Assembly (NCBI GenBank): GCA_023213395.1
Contig: CM041465.1
Location: forward strand, 78,995,741-79,059,740
Direction: 5' to 3'
DNA from: Cycas panzhihuaensis
Taxonomy: Eukaryota; Cycadophyta
Length of the DNA stretch: 64,000 nucleotides
The notes beneath the pieces were generated by a model that worked only from the letters and a program-made list of their open reading frames with translations, had not been told where the DNA came from and made no database searches. A program made the position numbers and the translations under genes. Each line of letters starts with the position of its first letter. The stretch's first letter is position 1. Positions 1 to 10,783 of the stretch are shown here, piece after piece.

Positions 1-2
1 AT

Positions 3-826
3 TTCTTAGGCTTTGAGGTATGGCAACAGCCAGGATATATCTTCATCTCCCAAGCAAAATATTCTTGGGACATTTTGCAGTGGTTCAGGATGCACGACTG
101 CAAGCTAGCGCCTACACCAATGGAGAATGTAACTAAGCTTACTCTCAATGAGGAAGTTGCACCTACAGATCCCACACTTTACCGGCAGTTGATTCGTAGC
201 CTCATTTATCTCACCAACACTCGACCGGATATTTCATTTGCAGTTGGGATTTGTTCACGATACATGTCTCAACCCAATCAGAAACATTGGAATACAGCTA
301 AACACATACTTAAATACATCAAAGGCACATTGCAACATGGCCTTAAGTATGCACATAATGAGAAATTCACTCTGGAAGGCTTCTCAAATTCTGATTGGGC
401 AGGTTGCCAGGATAGCAGGAGATCAACCTCGGGATACTGTTTTTCCCTTGGTTCAGAAGTTGTTTTGTGGAGTTGCAAGAAGCAACCCAATGTTACCTTG
501 TCCTCCACCGAAGCAGAGTACAAAGTTGCAGTCAGCGCAACTTGTGAAGTTATCTGGCTACAACGGATTCTTGGGGAACTTAGACTTGAGTAGAATCACC
601 CCACCAGAATTTGTTGCGACAATCAAAGTTTGCTCAAGCTGGCCAAGAATCCTGTATTTCATGCAAGGACCAAACACATTAAGGTTCATCATCACTTCAT
701 CAGAGAGCATGTGTAAAGTGGTGAGCTCAACCTTTAATATTGACCAACAGAACAACAGACAGCAGATATCTTTACCAAGCCACTTGGTAGAGAAAAATTT
801 GTAAAATTTAGAGATGGTCTAGGGGT
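3..826 (+). pseudogene. Copia RT C-terminus and RNase H (broken)
   Basis: The frame is open from base 3 to a stop at 593; the first in-frame ATG at 90 is internal, so this is the tail of a polyprotein and not a gene start. Visible motifs are the RT-RNase H connection (LGFEVW, APTPME, YRQLIRSLIYLTNTRPDI), RNase H (SDWAGCQDSRRSTSGY, LSSTEAEY) and, after a frameshift near 590, KNPVFHARTKH and VHHHFI. The TEAEY and KNPVFH blocks are typical of Copia RNase H, which removes the RNA strand from cDNA hybrids. The frameshift and the stop leave it non-functional. Confidence 0.9.
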
Positions 827-858
827 CCAACTTAACATTGTAAACAGTAAGGGGGGGT

Positions 859-1397
859 ATTAAACCTTATGTTTACATGTTAAGATTATGTACTTTATTT
901 TTCATGTAATATTTGTACTTTTGTACTTTAGGGGTGACTTATCACTTAAGTGATAAAGTGCACACCCACATTCTTTCTAGTGACACAACATTGTCACTAA
1001 AGGGTCAAATGGACCTCCATGCACTTTTGCTCACTTGAGAGCCCTAAAAGGACACATGTCCTACATGCAAGGCATGTACCTTGGATGTTTGACACTTGTC
1101 AAACATCCAATGCCTTAGGTCTCTCCTTTCACTCTATATAATGAGACCTCTCCTCATTGTTCTCATATAGTGTTGGAGCTGTATTGTTATGCTATCAGTT
1201 TGCTAATCAAATTGTTTATTCATTTGGAGGTTGGACCAATTCCAACCCTAGACATTTGGTATCATTTTCATGCTTTGTCTTGCTTATGTTTTTCATCTTA
1301 AGAGTATCATACTTGTTAGCATTTGTTGCTTTCTAGAACTAGAGTGAACCTAGCTTCTAGATCTTGGAATCGTGAGGCCATTAGGCCCCTTTTCACA
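859..1397 (+). repeat. 3' LTR of family A Copia (first copy)
   Basis: The LTR starts at TATTAAACC (relatives start TGTTAAACC) directly after a G-rich polypurine tract at about 848-858, and ends at TTTTCACA. It shares with the other family A LTRs the palindrome TTATCACTTAAGTGATAA, the TGTTTGACA/TGTCAAACA inverted repeat, a TATATAA box near 1135 and the block GGTTGGACCAATTCCAAC. The 3' portion has diverged from the copies at 14164 and 53944, so the right boundary is placed by the shared GGCC...CACA ending. Confidence 0.8.
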
Positions 1398-1400
1398 GTA

Positions 1401-2200
1401 TGTGTAGAACTTACTGGAGAAGTTTGGGATGCAGAATTGCAAATGTGTTACAACACCATGTGTCAAGGGCACAAGATTGCAGAAGGATATGGCCAAACCC
1501 TCTGTAGATGGAACGAAATATTGCCAATTGGTAGAGAGTCTGATCTACTTGACTCGTACAAGACTAGATATCGCCTACGCTATTGGATTGGTTTCTTGCT
1601 ACATGCAGAATCCTCAAGAGCCTCATTTGGTTGCAGCAAAGCGAATTTTGAAATATCTAGAAGGGACAATCAATCTTGGTCTTGAATACCATCGAGGTGA
1701 GGAGACAAGGTTGCATAGCTACACGAATGTTGATTGGGGAGAAGACTCTAATGATCGAAAGTCCACTGTTGGATACATATTTAGTGTCGGTAATTGATTT
1801 GTTTCGTGGCAGTCAAAGAAACAACAAACAGTGGTGCTATCTTCTATAGATGGTGAATATCAAGGACTCAGTGCTGGTGCGAAGGAAACTGTATAGTTGC
1901 AAGGTCTCTTGGAGTTTCTTGGAGTTTTCAATGGACATTTGATTATTTTTATTGATAATCAAAGTATCATTCATTTGTCAAAGAATCCAGAGTTTTATGC
2001 ACATACGAAGCATATCGAGATTTAACACCACTACATCCGTGAACAGATCAAATCAGGGAGCTGCAGGTTGACTACTGTCTGAGTGAATTTCAGCTTGCGA
2101 ACGTGTTCACCAAGCTACTTATTGAAGATCAATTCATGAAGATGCGTACCGGATTAGGACTCACCAATGTTATCCTTGAGGGGGGGTGTATCGACAAAGA
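1401..2200 (+). pseudogene. Copia RT end and RNase H, family B (broken)
   Basis: The frame opens with residues matching KFGMQNCK and continues through KDMAKPSVDGTKY, SLIYLTRTRLDIAYA and AAKRILKYLEGT. It then shows DRKSTVGYIFSVGN, a stop at 1795-1797, and RNase H residues (LSS.DGEY, DNQSIIHLSKNPEF). The element at 38639-39328 on the minus strand carries the same blocks. The in-frame stops and the loss of the TEAEY glutamate pattern mark it as dead. The frame is otherwise continuous, so it decayed by point mutation more than by indels. Confidence 0.85.
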
Positions 2201-2278
2201 TAAAGAAGCTACAGAATAGTCCTACACTTTGTGATAACACAACTATTGCAGGCTCCCCACATTCACATTAAGGGGGAT

Positions 2279-2630
2279 GTTAACGTGGCAGTTGTTTGTT
2301 AAGCCACTAAGTTAATACTAATGTGGTTTAACTAAGGTGATTAAGCGAAAATGTGTGAGATATTCAGAGGGTTACAACCCTAATCGGGTAACACCTCTTG
2401 GAAGAGTATAAGAGCCTTGAGCCCTTGTGTATCATGTATCAAATCAATTGTGGAATAATCAATGTGATCCAAAATGATCTTTTGTGGTGGGTTTTTTCCT
2501 AAAAGGGTTTTCTCACATAAATCCTATGTATTGTGCATTTGTATTCTATGTGTATTTTTGTTTGCTTGTTGTGTATGGTTAAAGATTCTGTCGATGGAAA
2601 CATACCTATATGATTTCATCTTCTCGAACA
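2279..2630 (+). repeat. 3' LTR of family B Copia fragment
   Basis: It begins TGTTAACGTGGCAG after the polypurine tract ATTAAGGGGGA and ends TTCTCGAACA, 352 bases. It aligns end to end with the minus-strand LTRs at 37887-38239 and 43702-44074. It contains a TATA-like stretch (GTATAAGAGCC) and the shared block TTGTGGTGGGTTTTTTCC. Confidence 0.85.
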
Positions 2631-2682
2631 CACAGTTAGGCAACCTAAGTATGACTAGGTGTCCATTTTTTCCCTAACTAGT

Positions 2683-3660
2683 ATGGCTTCATCGGTTTTC
2701 TCCTTGGGTGATGCTAATAAACTCACAGGTCAGAATTTTAACATTTGGAAATTAAAAATGGAAGGATTCATTAGAGGCAAAAACGCTTGGAAAATAGTCA
2801 TAGGAGAAGAAAAGAAACCCTTTGATATTGTAGATCAAATTAGTTGGGAAAAAAGAGACAATCTAGCACATGCAACTATCACACTGTCTATTGGGGACTC
2901 TCTATTGACCCACATGGTTGGAGTTGCAACTTCAACAGATGTTTGGAAAGCCATAACTTCCCTCTTCAATTAGAAAAATGAAGCCCACATAATATCTCTA
3001 AGGGAAGAGTTATACAAACTTCACTTAAGAGAAGGACAAATAGCATCAAAGTTTGTGACAAAAATTACTGCTCTCAAAGATGATCTTATTTCAACGGGAG
3101 AACCTGTATTGGATACTAAACTTGTATGACTCTCAATAAATAAGTTTCCTCAATCATTTGATAATATGGTCAACATACTCACAATAGGCGGCTACATAGC
3201 TAACATGACATTTGAGACTTTGACAGGACATATGCTTCAATAGTAACAAAGAAATAGGTGATATGAGGAGGTGACAAAGATTAAGGAAGCATTCCTTTTA
3301 AAACTAAGCATAAGAGGATGAGGTCATGCTCAATATCCAAGAGGGAGAGGCAGATCATTCAGGACAACTTCAATAGAGGGTCGAGGATGTATTGACAACC
3401 GCAATAGAACCAGATGGTCACAAAAAGGACGTGGAAGGGCCAAGCAAATTCCTCCAAGGGATTCTAGAGTTTGTTTCAATTGTGGTAGATATGGTCAGTT
3501 CTCTAGTGATTGTAGAACACCAAATTGCTTTCATTGTGGTCAATCTAGGCATTTTCCTAATCATTATCCTCAAAGGCGTGCTGACATTCAAAGAGGGAAA
3601 AGAATTGAAGGCAACTATAGTATGAATAATACGAAGAAGAAGAAGAGGAAGAAACAACAT
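2683..3660 (+). pseudogene. Copia gag, family C (broken)
   Basis: ATG at 2683 opens a typical Copia gag: MASSVFSLGDANKLTGQNF, then WKLKMEGFIRGKNAWK, the N-terminal gag domain that packages element RNA. The first frame stops at 2973 and continues in frame after single stops. Near 3465-3565 two zinc-knuckle-like blocks appear, CFNCGRYGQFSSDC and CFHCGQSRHFPNHY; the first lacks the His and the second lacks the last Cys. The region between, rich in Arg and Gly, fits a nucleic-acid-binding tail. Confidence 0.8.
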
Positions 3661-4800
3661 TAGTTGCAACACTGGCCATGAATATAAACTCCAATAATAA
3701 CTGATTCATTGACTCAAGTGTATCAAACCATATGACTGGGCAAGAGAAATGGTTTGAATCTCTAAGACCCTATTTTCTCAAATAGGTCAGTTGAACTTGG
3801 CAATAATTTCCCTCCACATATTCAAGGAAAAGCGACAATAGCCATTAGAATTAACAATGAAATCAAAAAGATTTGCAATGTTCTCTATGTCCTAGTTTTG
3901 AAAAAAAAATTAATTGTTTGTATCTCAGCTAGAAGGAAGAGAATTCATGTCATCTTTGGCAGAAATGGAAAATGTTTGGTTAAGAAGAATGGAACTAGAA
4001 TTACAGAAGGAAGAGAAGTCAAAAATCTCTATAAGTTGATTTCCACTCCTGTTTTTCCAATGCCTGATATAAAATCTTTTATTACTTGCATTACTTCTAA
4101 TGAAATCTGGCATTCTAAGTATGGGCATATTTCAAACAAAAGATTAGAATTATTAAAAAAATTCTAATACAGTGATTGGACTTCCAAATATAGCATTTAA
4201 TTACTTTGTTTTTAAAACTTGTATGATAAGCAAACAACATCGAGTTCCATTCTAAGAAGGAACATGGAGAGCTCAAAAGAAACTAGAATTGGTTCATACA
4301 GATTTGTGTGGATCCATAACACCATGTTCTATAAATGGTGCAAGGTATTTCCTTACGTTTATTAACAACTTCTCCAGGAAAACATAAGTGTATTTTCTTT
4401 TTAGAAATTTTGGAACTCTAGATTATTTCAAAGAATTTAGGGCCCAGGTTGAACTAGAAAGTGAATGCAAAATCAAGTGTCTTCATTTAGATGGAGGAGG
4501 TGAATATATGTCAAGTAATTTTCATCATTTTTGTAAGCTTCATGGCATACAAAGACAGGTAACAACTCCATTTACACCCCAGTAGAATGGAGTAGCTAAA
4601 CACATGAACAAAACCATAATGAAAATGGCCAAAAGTTTGATAGATGAAAGATTAGTTTGAAAAACATACTGGCAGAGGTTGTCAATATAGTCATATATTT
4701 AATCAATAGAAGTCCAATTCAATCCCTAGAGAAAATAATGCCCAAAGAAGCTTGGACAGGAAGAAAGCCTGATGTAAGTAATCTTAAAATTTTTAGTTGT
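3661..4800 (+). pseudogene. Copia protease and integrase, family C (broken)
   Basis: A protease trace (FIDSSVSNHMTGQEKWF, where the family has D-S-G-A) lies near 3705-3755. The integrase zinc-binding start IWHSKYGHISNKRLELL is at about 4107-4160. The catalytic core follows, with HTDLCGSIT near 4300, LHLDGGGEYMSSNF near 4480-4520 and the TPFTPQ.NGVAKHMNKT block after an in-frame stop. Gag-proximal integrase before RT is the defining Copia order. Many stops and frameshifts rule out function. Confidence 0.75.
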
Positions 4801-5289
4801 AAAGCTTATGTTCATATTCTAGATAAAAAATGAACTAAGCTATACAACAAAAGCATAGAATGCATCATGGTTGGTTATAGTAACAAGTCTAAAGCTTACA
4901 GATGGATAGATCCAAAAACAAATAACGTCTATGTCAGTCGAGATGTTGTTTTTGATGAACAAATTAGTCAAGGAGATAAAATAATTTAGAGACAGATAGA
5001 AGAATTTCCTAGGCCAACTATTTAGGTTAAAGAAAAATCTGACATTATTTTAGCAGACTCAGTTGAGTCAAATAAGGAACAATTAGAGGAAAACATAAAA
5101 GACAACTCTAATGAAGAAGAAGTACAAAATTTTCCTGAACAAAGACCTTCATAAATGGTCATAGGAGAATGTTCAAAGAAAGTACCTAAATGGTATCTCA
5201 AAATAATTGAGTCGTCAAAAGGAAACGTGTTCAAACAAAGAACAAGGTCTCAAAAACATCAAGGTTTAATTTGTTCAATTGAGCCTTAA

Positions 5290-5990
5290 AGTTTTGTAGA
5301 GGCAAGTAATCATTCTGAATGAAGGGTTGCAATGGACATTGAAATAAATGCCACTACAAAAAATATAACCTGGGAATTGGTTAGTGCTCCAAGGGTATAT
5401 AAAATCAAGGAAAACCCCGATAGAATAATTGAAAAGTATAAGGCTAGATTAGTAGCAAAAGGTTATACTTAAACTGAGGGGATATATTATGATGAAAACT
5501 TTTCACCTATGGAAAAATTAATAACTGTAAAAATAACTATCACTTTAGCAGCCTAGCTAGTTTGGAGCATTTTTCATCTTGATGTCAAAAGTGTATTCCT
5601 AAATGGAGACCTTAAAGAGGAAGTATATATGCGACAAACAACTGATTATATAAAGAAAGGAGAAAAGCATCTTGCCTATAAATTTAAAAAAGGCCCTTTA
5701 TGGTCTCAAGCAAGCACCAAAACCCTTGTCTGCAAAACTTGACAAGGATCTCAATCAAAATGGGTTTAATAAAAGTGATTATGACCCTAGTCTATATATC
5801 AAAATAGATAAAGGGTTAATCACTATCATTGTTGTTTATGTGGACAATATGATAATCATAGACAATGATAATGGATCTATCTTTCAAATAAAATCATTGT
5901 TGGGAAAAGAGTTTGAAATGATTGATTTGAGTCTTCTTCATTATTATCTTGGAATTGAAGTCAAATAACAAAAATATTCAATCCTTATTT
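5290..5990 (+). pseudogene. Copia reverse transcriptase, family C (broken)
   Basis: RT residues run from a degraded WELV and KYKARLVAKGYT (about 5370-5475) through LDVKSVFLNGDLKEEVYM and KKALYGLKQAPKP to a Y-V-D-N box near 5837, where active Copia enzymes have Y-V-D-D. Loss of the second aspartate would abolish metal binding. The end of the domain, LLHYYLGIEVK, ends in a stop at 5968. Confidence 0.85.
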
Positions 5991-6004
5991 CACAATAAAA
6001 ATAT

Positions 6005-6770
6005 GTGAAAAATCTTCTTAAAAAATTTAAAATAGAAGATTGTAACAACTACTCTACTCCAATGGAGGCAGGATGTATTTTGACTCATGATGTAGATGGT
6101 CAACAAGTAGATGCAACATTATATAAACAATTGATAGGCTGTCTCATCCATCTCACAACCACCAAACCTAACATCTCATATTTAGTTGTAGTAATTTCTA
6201 GGTACATGCAGCAACCTAAGGTGTCGCATTGGAATGCAGTGAAAAGAATACTCAAATATGTCAAAGGGGCACTCACCATGGGTTTGAGTTACACCAAGAT
6301 ATCTACTATGCAACTAATTGGATACAATTTAGACTGGGTGGAGACAAGCAAGACAAGGAGTTCACAATAGGATATTGTTTCTCACTTGGCTCAGCAGTTG
6401 TGTCATGGAGCAGTAAGAAACAATCAACTATAGCTTTATCTTCCATCAAAGCAGAGTATAAGGTAGCAGTTAGTGCCACATGTGAAGTTGTTTAGATATG
6501 ACAGCTTCTAAAAGATTTAAAACAAGAACAAATTTTCCCAACTACTCTTTTTTGTGATAATTAGAGTGTTATTAAAATGACAAAAAGTCTAGTATTTCAT
6601 GCTAGAACAAATCATATTGAAGTTCATCATCATTTTATAAGAGAAAAGGTACAGAACATATAATTGGATTTACTCCACTACATCAGTGAATAACATATTG
6701 TTGATATCTTCACCAAACCACTTGCTAAAGACAAGATCCAATACTTTAGAGAGAGATTTGAAGTAAAAGA
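6005..6770 (+). pseudogene. Copia RNase H, family C (broken)
   Basis: The RT-RNase H connection (STPMEAG, YKQLIGCLIHLTTTKPNI, AVKRILKYVKGALTMGL) is followed by a frameshift near 6310 and then SKKQSTIALSSIKAEYK. Here the TEAEY motif reads IKAEY, losing a conserved acid. Further remnants (HARTNHIEVHHHFI) reach about 6655 with more stops. The polypurine tract lies immediately downstream. Confidence 0.8.
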
Positions 6771-6789
6771 GAATAACATTAAAAGAGGG

Positions 6790-7033
6790 TGTTGAATATA
6801 ATGTTTTCTCTATAGGATACCATAAGTCCTTAGGATCCTATTTCTAATGTTATACTAAGGTTATGATGAGGGTTATGTGTCAATCCCTCTTTTATGTAAA
6901 TGTGACATGTGAAATATATGCATGGACTCTAAATAACTGCACATGTTACACATGATGTATATATATATATATGTAAAGTCTATTCATTCATTAATATCGA
7001 ATATCATTTTCATATCAACTATCTATTTTAACA
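6790..7033 (+). repeat. 3' LTR of family C Copia
   Basis: It begins TGTTGAATATAATG straight after the polypurine tract AACATTAAAAGAGGG (about 6775-6789) and ends CTATTTTAACA, about 244 bases. A short TA microsatellite (6958-6973) lies inside it. No second copy exists in the window, so the right edge rests only on the CA ending. Confidence 0.65.
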
Positions 7034-8919
7034 GTAACTCCTATGGATTAATATGAATTACTTTTAGGGAGACCCTATCAATACGATAGAGAAGCAATAT
7101 ACTATGGGCTTACTAATATATATCACTTGTAGAAAGACAACATAAATTATATGCTCCACTCTTCGTTATATCCAGTTACTCTCAAAATGGGTACACAAGC
7201 TACTAGTTTTGTTTGAGAAAGCACCAATCTATTTTTGAGGCTAGTGCCTAAACCAAGCACCCCATAGATGCAGATGCTTTCTCACACAATTTCACCACCA
7301 GAGTTAGGAGATTCCACATCATTAGAGAGGTCTATCTAGGAACATGTAGATCATTCTCATACCTTGTCGACGAGTGCACCTACATCTATTCCAAAGATTG
7401 TCAAGTAGGATTCCTCATCTCCATACTCATTAGCAATATTTCTTGGTACTAAGCAATCTAATCCAACATCTCTCTTCCTGGTAAACAAGGAGAAGACATG
7501 GTCTACCCCAACCATTGCAAATTACCCTTTGCCTATTCATCGAGGACCAAGAAATTCCTCTACAACAGGGAGGAATGATGAGTATTACTCATCCATATGT
7601 TTTGACACTATATAATATTATGTGTAAATTATTATACTTATATGTAAAGCACATTTAAGCTAGAATGTTAATCAATTAATTACTCAATTAGTTAGTTAGA
7701 TAGTTAGAAGTCAGTCAGTTGGACAGTTAGTTAGGTAGGTTTTCAGGTGGCTATTGAGCCCTCAATATAAATGGGAGGCATCTTATCGTACAAAAATTAG
7801 AGTGTGTATACGTGATGTAAGCCAAATTTTGGAAATAATAGAAGAGAATTCATTCTATCATCTCTTTAACAACCCTTGTTCAATGGGTAACATTCTCTTA
7901 GTTTGCGATCACCCACGATTACACATCACACTCCCAAGTTTTGAATTTACCTAGTGTTTCAAGTTCAAACTCACCAACATATCTTGAGAATTCAAATTCA
8001 CTTAATGATTTCAAACACATATGATGTACGCTTTTGAAGGTCAAATACAACCAAATGTTGATGCTAGCAGGGGGTTTTATAGAGACATTCCAGTAGAAAG
8101 GAGCTAAGTTTGGAGTTTAATATAGAGACAAAATGCCTTCTATACCCAAAAATAGTAAAGACAAAAAAAGAAATGCCTTTGCATAGAAGGAAACAACAAT
8201 TGCACTAACACAAGTATCTTTCAATAGAGAACATGAAAAACTCAAGGTCTAAAGCATACGGCTAACACACGAGCCAAAATTCTGGCTTATAAACCATATT
8301 AAACACTGTCTCTTCTCAATTGGAGATGCAAAGAACCACCAACAATCTTCAATATCTCTCAAAAAGTAGATGGAACTGGCTCTTTTAGTGGAGGTCAAAT
8401 GCCCCAAAATTCCATATAACTCTTTGTGTAACTATTATAAAAAGAGAATTTACCCCTTAATGTTCAATACCCCCATAAATTAAATTACAAGATGGAACTT
8501 ATCCTCCTTTGATGTCTAAGACCCTCACAAATAAAAGAGGAATTTAAACTTCATAAGAGAAAAGATAGAGGTTAAGGTTAAAGGATTTAAAAAAGAATTG
8601 TATAGTTATTAAGAGAGGAGGCTAACTTAGAATCATCAAGAAAACCATTAAGAGGTGACTTCTTATTAGTGAATAAAGAGGTAAGCTTCTTAGTCAAGCC
8701 GCCTCCTAAGCCAAGTTTTATCCTATATAAACCCATGAGCAATATAAACCATAGATTGTTGTGTTCAAAGGGGGATATATTGTTGCAGTGGAGAGCCAAG
8801 AAAAGCAAGAAGCAAGCAAATGCACTCCAACGTCTTATCAAGTCATTTCTCCATCAACAGAGGTAAATTATACCATGCAAGATAGAAAGGTGAGACTTTT
8901 ATTACGTTATCTAAGTTAT
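7034..8919 (+). other. Gene-free stretch with a possible old LTR at about 7576-7935
   Basis: No coding region stands out. At 7576 a TG start follows a polypurine-like tract (CAACAGGGAGGAA). About 180 bases on there is a TATA-like box (CAATATAAATGGG), and a CA end could fall near 7935, as in an LTR. GTTA-type repeats (7691-7740) precede the box. Without a second copy this remains a guess. The remainder (7940-8919) shows AT-rich sequence with short open frames only. Confidence 0.35.
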
Positions 8920-10360
8920 TTCAAACATTAAATGTTATATCAAGTTTATTATACCTTCTTTCTCTCTTTAACATCACTTTTGCTGGATTTTGATCGGAAA
9001 TTCTATTGGAAAAATAATATACCATGAATACGAAAGATGAAATGTGTGGTGAGTGAATGATAAAACAATGAGGCACAAGAATAATGAAGAATGTACAAGT
9101 TAACACAAGAGATGGAAGAATGGCCAAACCTCAAATTAGAATAAATAATGATATACATACTTATAATACAACTCACCACTTGTGAGAGAACCCTCATTGG
9201 TCAATATTGGAGATGGCACACATCCCTATGTGGCTCACAACCTCAAATATAAAATACAAATAAAGATAGAGAGAGTATGAATGGAGATAATTATGTAATT
9301 AAGTGTTACACCCAACATTTCCTCCTGTAATAGACAATTAAATAAAATAAAATATCACGTCAAAAATATGAAACAGAATTTTCAAATGAATGTTGGATCA
9401 TAAGTTGCTGCAATAATATAATCTGCTACTGATGTCCATATGAAGAGAACACCATCCACCAGACCACATGGGTAACCTACCATTGTGATCATCGATTCAC
9501 TAGGATGTTTCTTTGTGCACATGGTTCAATCAGAGCTAAGTCAACTTCATTCTGGGAACACGTCATCCTACATTGCTGAACAAGTAAGCTAATGAAGAAA
9601 TGTGCAAAAATAGCTGAAAAGGGGTCCCACCTCTTGCTTATATGGTACAATATAAGCAACTTCTTTGACTTCAATGGTTAGAAAACAAATGGCTCTAAGG
9701 CCTTACAAGGGCACTATGGCCTCAACTTGCCTCTACGGAGTATAAATCATACCTCTATGGGCTACATCATGCCACTATGGACTTACAATATGCCACTGTG
9801 GGCTTCAATGGCCTCTATGGGCTAAATAGTTTAGTAATAAATGTCAATACATGATTGAAAAGTAGATGCAACTCAAGTACAATGAAAACAACTCTCTCAA
9901 ATGACAAATTTCAATGTGAAATGGGTTCTCTAAAGCATAAAATAATCCTTTATACATGTTATTCCCCCTATTTGGGGTACATTATATCAATGAAATGTAC
10001 AACAAATAACATGGAACCTTAAAAAATACATGTATGTGCCTGAAAATGTTTAAAAAATAAAGAAAAATGAAGTTTTGAAAAAAACCTTTTGACTTTAAGC
10101 TAAAATTTTTGCATCAAATCAGCTCCAAATGCTATCAAGTGACCTATCAAATAAAAGTGCTCTCAGTTACAAATCCAATACAACTGACGAGACTAAAAAT
10201 AGAGTTTGTATACTGAAGTTATAACCAAAATAGTGATGAAGACTAAGAAAACTAAAAATCAGGGGCTTTGCCCCTTCCACCTATTGATTGAGGTCATATG
10301 AATGTTGAACATGACTGGGGGCTGAATGGATCAGAAGCTCGCAGAACTCAAATAAAAATT
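8920..10360 (-). mobile_element. Probable non-coding LTR element on minus strand (3' end)
   Basis: Read on the minus strand, a polypurine tract (ACAGGAGGAAA, complement of about 9318-9328) leads straight into TGTTGGGTGTAACAC at 9317, a typical LTR start. About 150 bases into that LTR is a TATA-like stretch. The internal side (about 9420-9540) resembles the same position of a second minus-strand relic at 10990-11100. No gag or pol motif is visible, so this looks like a non-autonomous or heavily decayed element. The left end and the 5' LTR could not be placed. Confidence 0.4.
9691..9826. repeat. Degenerate short tandem repeat (CTCTATGGGCTAC type)
   Basis: Six or so units of roughly 20-25 bases recur around the cores GCACTATGGCCT, CTCTACGGAG, CTCTATGGGCTACA, CACTATGGACTTACA, CACTGTGGGCTTCA and CTCTATGGGCTAA. 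Units differ by several bases, so it is an old array inside the presumed non-coding element. Confidence 0.6.
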
Positions 10361-10783
10361 AACTAAATTTAAACATTTTTGCAGTTGCAAAAATGATTAA
10401 CCCTTTATATAATAATTTCATATACGCTAACATTAAAAATATATACCTTTCCATAAAAATAATAATAATAATAATAAAAGATTGTAAACCTAAAGTTAGG
10501 GTTTTTAAGATTACCTCTGAAACCCTAATAAAAATATGACTGAAACTATGATACAAGTATGAGGCGTTAAAGATAAAACAATAAATGAACAAATGAAAAA
10601 TAAAATATGTATAATGCAAAAGACAACAAAGAGATGGGAAAATGATCACCTTCCAAATTATTGCATTAGGCATGAATACATATTTATAGTACATTTGACC
10701 TTATACTTGACCAATAGGATGACAGAACCCTTAAGTCCACCAATGGGACGATTACATGAATAGGTGTGCTTCACATGCACCCA

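Larger units (their letters stand above)
1..1397 (+). mobile_element. Copia LTR retrotransposon, family A, 3' part (cut by window edge)
   Basis: This is the 3' end of a Ty1/Copia element: the end of RT, RNase H, a polypurine tract and one LTR. The coding part closely matches the elements at 14164-20096 and 53944-60406, and its LTR aligns with theirs, so the three form one family (A). Immediately after the LTR the sequence resumes inside the RT of a different Copia (family B), in register with the minus-strand family B copy near 39100. This copy therefore inserted into a family B element. The 5' end lies outside the window, so the target duplication cannot be checked. Confidence 0.9.
1398..2630 (+). 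mobile_element. Copia element, family B, 3' fragment
   Basis: This is the RT end, RNase H, polypurine tract and 3' LTR of a second Copia family, whose full-length relative lies on the minus strand at 37887-44074. It starts in mid-codon at the junction with the family A LTR, which shows that family A landed inside it. The matching 5' part must lie left of the window. Downstream of its LTR, family C gag sequence begins within about 50 bases, so this copy probably sits in the leader of the family C element. Confidence 0.85.
2631..7033 (+). mobile_element. Copia element, family C, lacking visible 5' LTR
   Basis: Gag, protease, integrase, RT and RNase H remnants follow each other in Copia order from about 2683 to 6770, then a polypurine tract and one LTR. 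No copy of that LTR occurs upstream in the window. The expected 5' LTR is either beyond the left edge, on the far side of the inserted family B element, or lost. The coding region carries dozens of stops and frameshifts, so the insertion is old. Confidence 0.85.

Noticed and set aside
9691-9826. Possible CRISPR-like array (short repeats with varying spacers)
   Set aside because: Units are degenerate, spacers are not uniform, and the context is a plant LTR element.
10359-10694. Minus-strand open frame of 111 codons, hydrophobic
   Set aside because: Composition follows AT-rich DNA with an ATT microsatellite (about 10460-10477); no motif. It may lie inside an LTR.
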